From Anniella stebbinsi (taxonomy: Eukaryota > Chordata > Lepidosauria > Squamata > Anniellidae): 64,000 bases of DNA. The position numbers and the translations under genes are program-made. This document shows positions 1 through 11,055 of this stretch, in pieces. The stretch covers positions 300,111,973 to 300,175,972 of the forward strand of contig JARDYH010000002.1 of the NCBI GenBank assembly GCA_029215795.1. Reading direction: 5' to 3'. The notes under the pieces were generated by a model, which did no database searches, was not told where the DNA came from, and was given only the letters and a program-made list of their open reading frames with translations. Position 1 is the stretch's first letter; every line of letters starts with the position of its first letter.

Positions 1-224
1 TTTATAGCCTACACTTTCTATTCTACCAATGAAACCTCCAAAGTCAGAAAACAATAATAACTATAAAGGCAATCACAGAATTTCAGCAGAAAATACTCTA
101 ACACAGTATCAATAATTGTCTAATAAAATCAGCATTAAAACAATGACTATCAAGAGAAAGGGAGATAAAACGTTCAGTTATGCAGACCAAAACCACAACA
201 GAATAATATTGTTTTTGCTTAAGA

Positions 225-1010
225 GTAAAAAACCATCAAAGAAGCAGTAATCCAAGTACCTTGGGGCAAGGAATTCCAGAAATTCGATGTCACAATGGAA
301 AAGAAACTGTCCTGTATACCCACACACCACGCAATGGTGGAATATGGACCAGGGCTTGCTCTAAAGATCAACATAGACAGATAAGCTTATGCAGAAGAAC
401 TGGATGGCTCTTTAACTATTCGGGTCCTACCATTTAGGATTTTAATCAGGACTCTGAATTAAGCTTGGAACTGGATTTCAAGCCAGTGAAGCTGCTGTAG
501 CAGTTTCATCTAAATCAGTTCCAGTCAGGACTTTCAACACATTTTGCACCAGCTGAAGTTTCCATATACTTTTCAAAGGCATCCTCAGATAGTATGTGCT
601 GTCATAATCCAGCCTTTCCCAACTGGGTGGACTCCAGATGTTTTGGACTACATCTCCCAGCATTCCTGACCAGTGGCTGAGGCTGATAGGAACTGAAGTT
701 CAACTCTGAAGGACATCAGTTGGGAAAGACTGCAGTAATCCAATTTTGATGTGATTAGTGGCTAGATTGTCCTTTTAGAGGAAATGAGGGAATTGGGACA
801 GAAAACTAAGCTGAGAATCAGCAATCATGGCCACAGCTGCTACGATTATCCAGGATGAATCTGGGGTCAAGGAGCACTACAAACTGTGAACCTGATTCTT
901 GAAGGAGATTGAAACCCCATCCAAATTGTACAGCTAAGACCGAGTGGCTCATGTAGAAGTTGAATAACATGGGGAGAAAGATGGAGCAATGCAGAGCTGC
1001 ATATACCAAA
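225..1010 (-). mobile_element. Degraded L2-clade LINE fragment (reverse transcriptase C-terminal half)
   Basis: Read on the minus strand, three decayed pieces of LINE reverse transcriptase occur in the right order. Near 965-1000 is LPMLFNFYM, matching the LSPMLFNIYM motif of the intact-looking copy at 46.4 kb. Near 520-590 is MPLKSIWKLQLVQN, matching its thumb segment. Near 270-300 is FWNSLPQ, matching its C-terminal FWNDLP. All are separated by stops and frameshifts, so no protein is made. A 123-bp MITE (610-732) sits between the first and second pieces. The outer limits are approximate. The clade call rests on resemblance to the other L2-like copies in this window. Confidence 0.7.
610..732. 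mobile_element. Small hAT-like MITE inserted in the L2 fragment
   Basis: The 123-bp unit starts CAGCCTTTCCCAACTG and ends with the near-perfect inverted complement CAGTTGGGAAAGACTG. CAG...CTG termini and the internal 'ccagatgttttggactaca' are typical of a hAT MITE family common in reptiles. The flanks TCATAATC (602-609) and CAGTAATC (733-740) share 5 of 8 bases, compatible with an aged 8-bp hAT target duplication. It interrupts LINE coding sequence, so it is younger than that LINE. Confidence 0.75.
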
Positions 1011-1040
1011 AGCAACGGGTTCAACTAATAGTCCTCAGCG

Positions 1041-1175
1041 GGGCTGCTTCTGTGACACCACAGCCCACTATGGGTTACTTAACCCATGAAGAAGCTGTGG
1101 TGCACGTGGGGCTGCATGCCATTTTGATTATGCAATCCCCACTTGGAGGCTGTTGTGTTATGTGAACCCAGTGAC
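1041..1175. mobile_element. Possible MITE fragment with CTGGGTTCACATAACAC-type end
   Basis: Read on the minus strand from about 1175, the sequence CTGGGTTCACATAACACAAC resembles the termini of MITEs at 47.5, 54.4 and 59.8 kb. The opposite side (1043-1070) is only loosely complementary. No target duplication was recognised. Confidence 0.35.
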
Positions 1176-1451
1176 CATAGGTTATGTGAGGGTTAAACAA
1201 CTCTCTGGTCTTTTTTAGGATTATATTTAACTCTTGGTTTATCCATACTTGCCGAGTTTACACAACATGACAACTCCAAGCGGGAGTTGCATATTCACCA
1301 TGGCACCTAAATAATCCATGACAAACTGTGGCATGTCATCTCAATCTGATCAATACCAGCTTTGGAATTAAGATGGTAATGTGTAAATTCAAACACTTGG
1401 CCATTGAATGTGATCTCCTCAAAATTTTCAATTCACAAAACTAGTTGTATG

Positions 1452-1745
1452 TAGGGATGTAGAGATGTCCATCATGGGTAAATGTTTTGCATCCTGATGG
1501 ATTCTTGCAATCCCCCTGGCTCAGCTTGCATTTCTGCCAGTCAAGCCAGTGTTTGTTCTCCAAATCCATGAAATTTGGGGGAGCATAAAAAGCAATCTGG
1601 GCAAATTGCAAACCAATTTGTGCAAACTGCCCAACAAATTGTGCAAATTATGACTGAAATCTGTGCAAATTGCAGCCACAATTTGCATAATATGCACAGA
1701 TTGCAGCCAAAATTTGTGCAAATCGTTTTACCCAAATTTTTTAAA
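1452..1745. repeat. hAT-like remnant with internal 'gcaaattg' repeats
   Basis: Starts with TAGGGATG, the terminal motif of the hAT-like elements at 33.0 and 39.9 kb. It then carries an array of short degenerate units around 'gcaaattgc' (about 1608-1720) in both orientations, which is why both strands stay open for 60-70 codons. A possible right end (rc TAATGATGTGCGAAC) lies near 2070-2084, but the flanking 8-mers do not match, so the boundary is unresolved. Confidence 0.4.
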
Positions 1746-1760
1746 AACAAAACTCTGTAA

Positions 1761-3930
1761 GCTGGCTTGATTTGATGTAGATTGACTCAGGCCAGTTCAT
1801 GGAAAAGTGAGTTGAAGTCCAGAGAAGCTGCGCTAACTAAAGCTTAAATAGTCTTATTTGAAGTTTTCTGAGTATTGCACAAACATTGGGCACACTTAGA
1901 AAATTCATTGCACATTGATCTCCAACTTACTAATGAAAAAATATTTATAAATGTCTGTACAGGATAACAAACACCATGCTGAGCAACAGTGCTAGACAGG
2001 GTAGCATTGCATATAGGGGTACTTGAGACCAACTAATTTTTGTGTCGCTGGCAACAACTTCCCATGTTCGCACATCATTACCTTCGCAATGTTTGTTTAT
2101 CATTTGTCATCAGGCACATCTTTCATTGAAGACTAGTAAGGGTCAACGTTTACAATCAGATTGCAAATTAGACCAACTTAAATATTTTTAACTGACAGAC
2201 TTGTCAGTATAAAAAAAATGTATTCCTATATAATGAAGCTACATAGCAATGTGTGTGCCTCACGTTACTGTTCATTTCATGCGAAGTACAAAGGAAAATG
2301 AAATATCTGTCTATGTAAAGAATATAAATCACACATGAAATCACTGCAGTTGTATTAAGTACAATTTTTGATGCAAAGCAATGATTCAGTAGGCAAACAC
2401 ATTAACCAAAAGTGCAGGCTTGGAGGTTAAAAGTGGTGAGGTGAAGATAAACATGTCATTAAGGGGCAAGTAGTAGACTTGAATTTTCATTACAAATTCT
2501 AATCCTTCCAATTCTCAGAATTATAGTTAATCATAGTTTTCAGAGTGTATTAGCTGCCTAAATGAAGTGTTTAAAGGGTATTTTAGTAGGAGAGGGCATG
2601 CTTGATTGTGGAAGCTGGTGTTTGTGGGAAGGAATAAAAGGGACATTTCCACATTTTATTATTTCCTGCCTTTATGATTATCTGGAATGAAATAAGTGCA
2701 CATCTAGCTATCAGCATTTATAGAGAAGAACACAAAATTAAACTTAGTATTAGAGTTTAGATACTCAAAATTAAGTGCTGTGATTTTTAAAAAAATGTTA
2801 CGGTTTTTTGCTTTTGTTTTCAATTTAAGCCAGCATCATACAGATATGCCATATACATAATCCAAATCTTTAAAGCTAGTTATGTACCTGTCTTCTTTAC
2901 ATCTTAGTATTCCCTACATTGTCTATTAAACAGACCATTAGGGAGCCACTATTCAGAGATATTTCTTTGAGTTATCTACAAAGCATTTGGCTGGTATGAA
3001 TCTTTAAGAGACACTTGTGAATTGTAGTTAAAATGGCATAAAATTGCATTTGGTAAGATGTTTTGGTGTGTTGCATTTACTTATTATTTTTACCTATTCT
3101 GTATAAATATTTATTTCATTACAGTATACCCATGTCAACAAACTGATGATAGTTTCGCATTGTTAGTAAATCACCCACCGTTTAATTATCACATTCATGC
3201 TGTGTATAATGGTTCTGCATACGTATGCAGAACATGCATATGAATAAATATGGGGAGAATATACTTCTTAGAGTGACAAGTTAAGATTTGTTTCCAAAAC
3301 TCTTCATGAATCGGCAGGAAACTTCCACTATAAAGAAGGATAATTTTAAGGCTTTGTTGATTACTACCAGAAGCTTGATTGAATGCCATTCCAAAGGAAC
3401 TTCCAAATTATTAATGAAACAGGACAGGATCCAGCAAAGGCCAGCATATCTAAGTCAATTTTTTTGATAGGAAACAGCTAAGTATGTTCATAACTTTACC
3501 CATCATGACCAATGACACTTTAGAGAGTGCTTTAAGTTTGGCTGAAACATGCAGAGTTTTTAAGAAAGCATTCAGTTTTGATATTGTTTCCAATAACATT
3601 TAGAAATGATAAAATGAATGATTTTTTCCCATCATCCTGTGTTTTAAGAGAGCATAGACTACCTTTAAAATTGACCAAACTAAGGGGTATTGCTTCTTCC
3701 AGGTGACAATGCCAATGCCATTTACTGTATACATTTTAATTGTATGTATTTCACTGCAACATGCAAAGAAAAACTTATTTCCTATTTGTAGTTATCAAAT
3801 AGGAAATAATGTAGTTATCAACTCATCCACAGCCTCAAGAAATCAACTGAAGCTACGGTATTTTTCTGCCCAATTCTACGTTTACATGGAAATAAGCACC
3901 AAATTAAGTTCCTAAATACATTTGCATCGG
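1761..3930. other. AT-rich sequence without recognised features
   Basis: No repeat family, RNA gene or credible coding exon was recognised. Open frames are short (about 60-70 codons) and lack known motifs. The stretch is free of simple repeats, so it could include old unrecognised repeats or conserved non-coding DNA. Confidence 0.5.
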
Positions 3931-3935
3931 ATTGC

Positions 3936-4018
3936 AACCTTATTCCACAATCCTAGGCAGATTTACTCAGAAGTTAGTCCCATTGTACTCAATGGAGCTT
4001 AGTTCCAATAAGGTGAGC
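3936..4018. mobile_element. Decayed palindromic MITE ('aatcctaggcag...cccattg' family)
   Basis: Contains the arm CAATCCTAGGCAGATTTACT followed by AGAAGTTAGTCCCATTG and an inverted CAATGGAGCTTAGTTCC. This is a diverged copy of the GGATTGCAGCC-ended palindromic family best preserved at 6408-6520. Ends are eroded. Confidence 0.55.
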
Positions 4019-4029
4019 AACCCTGGGAA

Positions 4030-4754
4030 AGCCTTCATAAAGCTGGGACAGCACTTCACAGAAGCGATGTAGGCCAGTTATCTGATCGAGTCCATAAAAA
4101 TGTTGTGATAATTGGTAATTATGATTGTTAATTGAAAAGAATGAGATATAAAATGCTTCAAAATATACCTAGTACCACAATACCATATGGTTTTGTGGTC
4201 TGCAAATATGTTAAAGTATGGGCATTTCCAAGATCTGCTGGCAGGATCTGTCATGTAGCCAATGTACTCTACATCTTTATTTTCTCATTTATCATATTAC
4301 ATTACTAAGTTACATGCATTCTGGGAAAAGGCAATAGTTCTGTGGCTGGGAGTTTGGAGCACCACTAAAACTATAGGGCACAAGAACCTTCTAACACCTG
4401 TGGACCTAGAATCCGAGCCTGACACAAATTCTTTGACTGGACAACTCCTCTCTAGCTTAACTCCGCATGTAGAAAAAGAATACATTAGTTCATCCTGCAA
4501 TCTGCATTTGCTTTTAAATGAAGTAGAAGCTTTCCAAGGAAATGCCATCATTGAGTTCCAAGGACATGAATGCAGCAATGCTTTTTGCATCGTTCCAAAA
4601 TTGGCTATTGTTATTCTTAGCTCTAAAGCTCTTTCCAAAGCATTAAGAAAATAATCCTTCTTTATGTAAAAATAATAGACACATTCTACAGTTGTTGGCC
4701 AGTCATTCTCTTTCACCTACTTCAACAGGCTGTTAGGAGGGTAAAGGTGAGAAC
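4030..4754. other. Unassigned segment with opposed 130- and 139-codon open frames
   Basis: Plus-strand 4262-4654 and minus-strand 4297-4716 are both open from an ATG. Neither translation shows a domain I recognise, and no splice-site or codon pattern supports an exon. Frames of this length are expected by chance a few times in 64 kb. It may be part of an unrecognised repeat. Confidence 0.35.
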
Positions 4755-5157
4755 TAAGGATGTATGCGAATTTTGTTTTTGCTCACAAAACTTCAGATGT
4801 GATTGCAAGAGTGAGCATATGGCAGCCAATAATGTTCGTAAACTGCAGAACATGCACTTGCATTCATTTTGTACATTTACACAGATTTACTTCAGTTGTG
4901 CTTCATAATTTGCGCAAATTTCCCCCATAGACAGAATTAGCCCCCTGTTAGTCTATGGGTAACATTTAGGAAATTTGCATAAATTTAGGAAGCTTGTGTA
5001 AATTGAACAGCAGAAAGTTGTGGAAATTTTCCATTTCATTGCTGCTCGATTTGTGTACATTTTTTTCATTCATGCAGAGCGCTCAGTGCTAAGAGGTGGT
5101 GAGACAATGTTCGGAGAAACCTTGAAATCTCGAATATCCCTCGTTTGCTCATCTGTA
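4755..5157. mobile_element. 403-bp non-autonomous hAT-like element
   Basis: Left end TAAGGATGTATGCGAA and inverted right end TACAGATGAGCAAA share the TANNGATG...GCNAA pattern of other hAT-like ends here. The flanks GTGAGAAC (4747-4754) and GTGGGAAC (5158-5165) match at 7 of 8 bases, the duplication length expected of hAT transposition. The interior is AT-rich with 'gcgcaaattt'/'aaatttgc' motifs in both orientations and no transposase frame, so it depended on a partner element. Confidence 0.75.
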
Positions 5158-5165
5158 GTGGGAAC

Positions 5166-6404
5166 TATGTGCAGTATTTTCATGTTCTTGGAATAAAGGC
5201 AGGATCAAAATGGCTAATTATAATATAATATATCACAGATCAGTAAAACAGCACCTGCTTTGGACTTTTTAACAGTTTTTTGTTATGCCGATTTTGATAC
5301 TGGTATTTCTTATACTGTATCACATGTAACCATTGTTTTCTAGTAAGTTTTAAAACATAAAGAGACATTTTGCAATTACAATGTGTGTTTTGATGATTGG
5401 TGTTTAACCAAGGATTCACAGATATTGGCTTGAGTTGCTGTTCAGCCATTATTTGTGATCACCATTAATCCCCAACCCTGCATCGGCTGGCGTGCACAGA
5501 GGGCTTTGTAGAGCATCAAGATCTCCTCTCGTTTGTGAGAGTTATGGAGAAGGAAAGAAACAGTGGAACTCTCTCCTGCTGCTCAAAAGGAACTTCTGCT
5601 GTTTCTTACCTACTGGAAAACTGCTATGGAAATGAAACCTCCGGGGTACAGATCTATGTGGGTTTGGTGCTCGGGGGGGGGGGGGGGCAGTCATTCTGGT
5701 GAATGGATGCCTGTATTTAACTCACAGCATCAGAAAAGAAAAGGAAAAATTACTAAGTTTTAAATATTCCAACAAAAGATACATGCATCACTAACAATAC
5801 CCTGTAAACCAATATTCTAACAGAACACTGTAAATGCCTTGGTACTTCTAATGTTGTGTATTGTTATTGATAGGGTCTTGAACATATTAGAACGCACCCC
5901 CCCCCAAAAAAAAACACCATTCCACTTTGCAACATTTCCACCTCAGAGGGCATAAAGAGCCTAGCACATTACAACCTCTCGAACTTTATTTTATAAGTGT
6001 CTGTTTTAAACTCAAGTGTATAGTCATTGTTTTCAGGCTCTAGATGTCCCTGTTCAACTTCTTGTATCAGCCATAGGACAGCTAATACAAAAGCAAGAAA
6101 AAGTGCCCTTGCTTTGGGATGGCCTATGCTTGAACCAAACAAAAACAACATTTAATGAAAGGGATCACTTCCTCATTTACACTTCCCACACTCCTCTTTT
6201 GTCTTGTTTCGTGATTGTTCCTTTTAAGAATTCAATTGGTGTTTCATTGGAGAAGTTAAAAACAGATTGAAAATCACAATATTTTGCCTCTAGTACAGAA
6301 TTTGGTCTCTGTATGTTGTACAGACACATGAACCAAAGTTTCTGCAGGGCGATTTTCTGATGACTTACTTTGCTTTTTTAGAAGAATTTTCTTGCTAACA
6401 TAAC
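5166..6404. other. No recognised gene; homopolymer tracts
   Basis: Contains a 15-base poly(G) run at 5673-5687 and a C-run followed by an A-run near 5897-5914. Otherwise no repeat family or exon was recognised. Confidence 0.45.
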
Positions 6405-6407
6405 TTA

Positions 6408-6520
6408 GGCTGCAATCCTATGCATGTTTACACACAAATGTCCTGCGTCTCTCAGCATTCTCCATTCCAGTCATGCGGGAGGTTGTAAGACTATCTCTAA
6501 ACATGCATAGGATTGCAGCC
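6408..6520. mobile_element. Palindromic MITE with TTA target duplication (PIF/Harbinger-like)
   Basis: Begins GGCTGCAATCCTATGCATGT and ends with its inverted complement (ACATGCATAGGATTGCAGCC), about 23 matched bases including the adjoining TTA/TAA. Flanking TTA at 6405-6407 and 6521-6523 is the 3-bp duplication expected of PIF/Harbinger elements. At 113 bp it has no coding capacity. Decayed relatives lie near 3.9, 29.6, 51.2, 56.4 and 58.9 kb. Confidence 0.75.
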
Positions 6521-6801
6521 TTATTGTATCTGAGAAAGTTTATTCTGGTTTGGGGTGTGTCAGGAGACTCGAGTGTAGTATTTGAAGAACAGAGACCTAT
6601 TGGAGTTGCATGTTACATTAGACTGCAGTGAAATTATCTTAGAGCTGCCATTTCATCGGAATATATTCTAGTTTGCCTGAAATCTAGCTCTAAAACAAAG
6701 AACAAAGAGCATGTACTAGGGGTGTGTACTCCGCACCAAAAATCCGGGGGGGGGGGGTCTACCCCGAAAGTATCCACCCGCCCGGTTTCTCTGAGGGGAG
6801 T

Positions 6802-7140
6802 CAATGGAACAGTTTCCATATAAGGAAAATGTTCAGGTTTTGAGTTCGATCTCTGACTGTGGCTAACCAATAGCTATTAGCCACAGTCAGTCTCTTGACT
6901 GTCCCCCCTCCAATTCCCGTGCTTACAGGAAGGATTGCAAATGATAGGGTCTCTCTGTGACTTGCTTTTTCAATGGAACGGGTCTCCATATAAGGAAAAC
7001 GCTCAGGTTTCGAGATTGACATTGTGTTGCTAACCAGTAGCCACAGTCTCCTCCCTTTTCCCCCTCCAATCCCAATGCTTATGGGGAGGAATTGCAAATC
7101 ATATAGTCCATATCGCATTGCTCTCTGGAACTCATTCTTT
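6802..7140. repeat. Tandem duplication of a ~170-bp unit inside the hAT-like element
   Basis: Two adjacent copies (6802-6970, 6971-7140) share 'caatggaac', 'tccatataaggaaaa', 'gctcaggttt', 'agccacagtc', 'ccccctccaat' and 'attgcaaat' in the same order. They have diverged by substitutions and small indels. The duplication appears to be part of the element, not a host tandem array. Confidence 0.75.
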
Positions 7141-7179
7141 GCTAGCTGTTCGCAGCGTGCATTAGGAGAGAGATTAGTC

Positions 7180-7212
7180 AGAGAGAGAGAGAGAGAGACA
7201 GAGAGAGAGAGA
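7180..7212. repeat. (GA)n microsatellite
   Basis: About 33 bases of GA repeats with one AC interruption, inside the hAT-like element. Confidence 0.9.
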
Positions 7213-7626
7213 GGTGCTTCTGTTTGCTTGGATTCATTGCACTCTGTGTCTGGTTTTCTGTAGTACTAGGTTAGTTTAGTTATTGTCCAATCCCCACCCC
7301 ACCCGGACCCTCTGTTTGTTTACAGTGTACATCTGTTCTTATTAACACCCCAACACCCCCACACTAAACGCTTATCTGTGTGCTGTTCGCTGCATTAACT
7401 TCGGAGGAAGGAGGAGAGACTTGGAGAGAGATTCAGAGAGAGTCCTTCTTGTTGTATATTCCAATCCCCCCAAGTTCCTCAGCCTTTGTGTCTTATAGTA
7501 TGTGTGGGTGTCGGTGTGAGGTGTTCTTATTACCTCCCCCACTAAAAACTTATGTGTGTGTGCTGTAGGTTCTTCTAGTCGTGTTCCACTCTCCAAGTTC
7601 CTTCCTTGCACATTAGACCCATGTTA

Positions 7627-7628
<2 letters not shown>

Positions 7629-7658
<30 letters not shown>
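7629..7658. repeat. (GT)n microsatellite
   Basis: Fifteen uninterrupted GT units inside the hAT-like element. Confidence 0.95.
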
Positions 7659-7661
<3 letters not shown>

Positions 7662-8129
7662 ACTCTCAGTCACCACTACTAAAAAAAATTATAAAATAAT
7701 ACCGGGGGGGGGGGATCTTTTTAACTAGCTTTCCATTCCAATCTTTAAAAACTGAGGGAGCTGTACCATTTTGGTTAATTTCCATATGGAATCATAGGAA
7801 AGTTCTTCAAACTTTAAAAATTCCCTATCAATCATGGCATGCAGGGATCTGCACCAAACTTGCCTAAAGTCCTCTTTAAAATCTGTCATGGTGCCAAATT
7901 TCATGTGTTTATCTTCAAAACTGATGGAGCTGTGAGCATATTAGTTGATTTCCATAGGCGATAATAAAGCAGTTATCCAAAAAGGGAGCAGTTTTCCGAC
8001 GGGAAACCCGATGGTGCGGAGATGGACCCACCCCCAAAAACTGGAGCGGAAAATCACCTCGCTGGAGCTCCACCCAAAGTTCAGGGCGGAGAAGACTCAC
8101 TCTGCACACCCGAGCATGTACACTACTGC

Positions 8130-8560
8130 TTGTGTACTGAATGGGGCTGATTCAAGCGTTACATTTTCCAGTCACACAATATTCCGGTGAATGAATTCTG
8201 TTCCTGAATTCACATGCAAACATACTGTATGAATGTGTCATACGTGAAACTTGCTCCCCAACAATTCAATGCACAGCATTTTACTGTAGGGGTGTCAGCT
8301 AATGGTATACTGAAAATATTATTTCCTATATGACATTCATACACACACACACACACACACACACATACATATACATACACATATAGCTGTGGCAAACACA
8401 TCTGAAATTCTGTTCACATCAGAAACTGTATGCAAAGTAGCACTTAATTGCGTGAGAGTTTTTCCTGCTGAAAAACAATTTTTGCAATGCATTTAATGCA
8501 AGGAGCACAACTCTACAGTACATTATTTTGGTCAAGACTACAGACTGCTAATCTTAACTG
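8130..8560. other. Unassigned; (CA)n microsatellite at 8340-8365
   Basis: A (CA)12-13 run followed by imperfect TACATA repeats. The rest is unrecognised. Confidence 0.6.
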
Positions 8561-8630
8561 CAATAAAATCGGCTTCGGCTATGGGGCAATATACAAATGT
8601 AATAAATAAATAAATAAAATAAATAAATAT
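8561..8630 (+). mobile_element. Very short L2-type 3' tail
   Basis: Carries 'ggcttcggctatggggcaat' followed by 'aatgtaataaataaa', equivalent to the last 60 bases of the L2 copy ending at 47.5 kb. Only the 3' terminus and its AAAT-type tail remain, typical of extreme 5' truncation or of a SINE with an L2 tail. Confidence 0.7.
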
Positions 8631-9110
8631 GGGGCATAGTGACAAACAAATGGCATAGATGCTAACTTGCTCTTCCACACACATGTGCAGGAATTTCCAC
8701 CAACTTCCCCCTCCATCTGCAGAACCCAAGCCATATTCCACACAAGGGTCTCCCAAGCACCAAGACCAGGTTTTAAGGGTCATGGTGTGGTGCAGAAGAA
8801 GAGGGAGGATGTCAAAGCCCCATTCTTTGAATAGAACTCTGTAACATTCATGCGAGGCACATTAAGATCCAAGTAATTATTTTTAGGGTTAGGATGAAAC
8901 AAGGAACAATACAATGCTAATTAAAGTGATAATTTCCAGTAAAATACATCTGAAAACACTCTGCTAAACCACACTAACCATCTTCCAGCTCTAGTACCAC
9001 AACCTGGCAGTGCAGGTAATAGGAACATATTAAAAGCACAAAAAAGCAAGATTATCCAAAGTTAATTGCACATAAATCCCTAGCAGTTGTATTCTTGCCA
9101 TGTAGATTTC
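8631..9110. other. No recognised features
   Basis: Open frames on both strands are short and motif-free. No repeat family was recognised. Confidence 0.45.
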
Positions 9111-9114
9111 TATT

Positions 9115-9134
9115 ACACACACACACACACACAT

Positions 9135-9184
<50 letters not shown>
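9115..9184. repeat. Compound (CA)n-(GA)n microsatellite
   Basis: About 30 bases of CA repeats with one TACA interruption run directly into about 40 bases of AG repeats. The short open frame across it is a product of the repeat. Confidence 0.95.
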
Positions 9185-9187
<3 letters not shown>

Positions 9188-10740
9188 ACCAACAAAGGAA
9201 AAATAGATTTGATTTGTATGGTAGAAATAACACAAGAGAAATTAAACTTTCACCACTGCTCCACTGTTTAGATAATCAGCTATCTTCTAGTATAGTTGCA
9301 TCATTAATTTAAATGCATTAATGATAAAAAGCTAATTAGTACACTTATTTTTCCTTTTTTTCTTTCTATCTAACAGGGAAGTGTTAGAGCTAAAATGAAC
9401 AAGGCATAGAGAGAATAACTTGCCAAATCTGTCTCATAAAGCCACTATGAAAAGGGACAATGCTTTATGAATTGTGCAGGTGTTCTCTTAACTGCCTGCG
9501 GAAATCTGAAATTTAATACAGAATTTTAGGGTTCCTGGTCATCAACCCTAATGTAATCTGAAACAGCAGATTGGCCACTCTGCTCTATACCATATATAAT
9601 TTCATAAAGTTCAATACCCTATTTGCTTTATATCTCCTCTTAAATGATCCAGATAAAGAGCTCCACTGATATGGAAACAGACCCTTAGCAATAGAGGGTT
9701 TAGACATCCTTTATTCTTTCTGGAAAAAATAGCTGAAATTGTTATTTTATCTTTCTTCAGTGACTTCAGCACTTGTATTCTCCACCACCCAATGGCCGTA
9801 CTCAAGCCACAATTATATACAATTTTCCAAATTTAACTACTATTCCTAGGTTAGTGCCTAGTAGTATAAAAGGCAATGGGCTCATTCAGATATCACACCA
9901 AATCCCAGTTTGTTTTTATTTTTGAATCTACTGTCAATCACAAACCATAGTTTACAACGGGCAGTTAAGCCAGAACATCAAACTGTATGTGATGTAAAAT
10001 AAAGCAGAGAAGCAGCTTTTAGCCATGATTTGCTTGCTGAATTCTGGAAAGTCAAACCAAATTTTGGGTTCTTAAGAATTTTGACAAGACCCTAATCAAA
10101 GACTTCAACGTAAATGTGGCAAATCTAAAATAAGATGACATGTCCTCTTGCGGAGTGAGATTAAAGAACAGGAAGCAGAGAATAGGACTAAATGGGCAGG
10201 TTTCACATGGAGGAAAGTAGGCACTAGAATTTCTGAATCTGTTTTAGGATCTGTGTTGGGATATAGACATATTCATAAGTGATCTACAGTCAGGTGAGCA
10301 ATGGCTAAACTATAGGAACATAGTTCCTATAGAAATCAATATGAACACTGTTACTGGTTAACTTAAGTTCCACTGATATCAATGAGACTTGTCATTAACT
10401 TGCTTGCTATGTCTCCAGACTGGGTGAATAGGCAACAAAATGTGTGGCAGTGGACAAATAAGGTAAATTGGGAAGGGGGGTTGCCCATCCTGACACCCCC
10501 TAACCCCCATGCCCCTGGCTGAAAATTGCAGTGAGAATTCAGCACAGCTTTGTGAAGTACATTACACAAAGACATTGACTGGCCCAAGGTTAAGTTTGTT
10601 CTGAGTCAGAATTTAAGCCCGTAAAGCCTTTGGAATTATGGTAGTTCACAACTGCTGAGTCAGGAAGTTGGTTAAAACATGTCCAAAGGGAAAAGTACAC
10701 GTTAGCAGGCTGCACCATCTTCTGGTATAATTGCAGGCAT
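9185..10740. other. AT-rich, no gene; weak LINE-like and MITE-like hints
   Basis: At 9680-9705 'gacccttagcaatagaggg' resembles 'gacccttaacaataaaaggg' inside the LINE at 21.5 kb, hinting at a LINE fragment. At 9892-9920 'cattcagatatcacaccaaa' resembles a MITE end. Neither is strong. 9260-9330 is rich in TAAT motifs. Confidence 0.35.
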
Positions 10741-10742
10741 AT

Positions 10743-10796
10743 TGCTATATTATCAACGACAATATAGCATTATTATCAATAATGCTATATTATCAA
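10743..10796. repeat. Perfect 14-bp inverted repeat with 3-nt loop, within a direct repeat
   Basis: AATATAGCATTATT (10761-10774) pairs exactly with AATAATGCTATATT (10778-10791) across the loop ATC. 'tgctatattatcaa' also occurs twice (10743-10756 and 10783-10796). The hairpin is AT-only except for one GC pair. No polymerase III boxes are evident, so I do not call it an RNA gene. Confidence 0.9.
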
Positions 10797-10799
10797 TAT

Positions 10800-11055
10800 A
10801 CCAAAGTGTATATTGCAAGAGCAAGGAGTAGAAAAGACTTCCAAATGCTATACACATCTTATTCTACACTTTTAAAAAAGTTTTCAAACATAATCCATCA
10901 TGTTTGTAGCATATCCTTCAATATCATGTGACAAAAAGTATTACGTACAGAGATACTGCACTAAGTAACTTATCCCCAAAATGGATTCAATATATTATTT
11001 AAAAATCCTATGAAGGCATAAAAACAATACCTCTAGGCAACAAAATAATATTTTG
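10800..11055. other. AT-rich unassigned sequence
   Basis: No recognised repeat or gene. Confidence 0.5.

Larger units (their letters stand above)
6717..8113. mobile_element. 1.4-kb non-autonomous hAT-like element
   Basis: Flanked by a perfect 8-bp duplication GCATGTAC (6709-6716 and 8114-8121). Left end TAGGGGTGTG and inverted right end TCGGGTGTG are similar. There is no transposase frame. The interior is built from direct duplications (6802-6970 and 6971-7140; also the blocks around 7144 and 7381) and holds (GA)n at 7180-7212, (GT)n at 7629-7658 and two poly(G) runs. Assigned to hAT from duplication length and TAGGG ends; the subfamily is unknown. Confidence 0.75.

Noticed and set aside
1521..1760. 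Frames on both strands rich in Cys/Asn/Leu as a small secreted protein
   Set aside because: They translate an array of 'gcaaattg'-type repeats in both orientations and are not protein-coding.
4262..4716. Opposed 130- and 139-codon frames as a possible gene
   Set aside because: Both strands are open over the same region and neither shows a recognisable domain; kept only as an unassigned segment.
7024..7611. Short frames across (GA)n and (GT)n as genes
   Set aside because: They are simple-repeat and duplication artefacts inside a hAT-like element.
10761..10791. Hairpin as a microRNA or intrinsic terminator
   Set aside because: The stem is only 14 bp with a 3-nt loop, far too short for a pre-miRNA, and bacterial-type terminators do not apply to this DNA.
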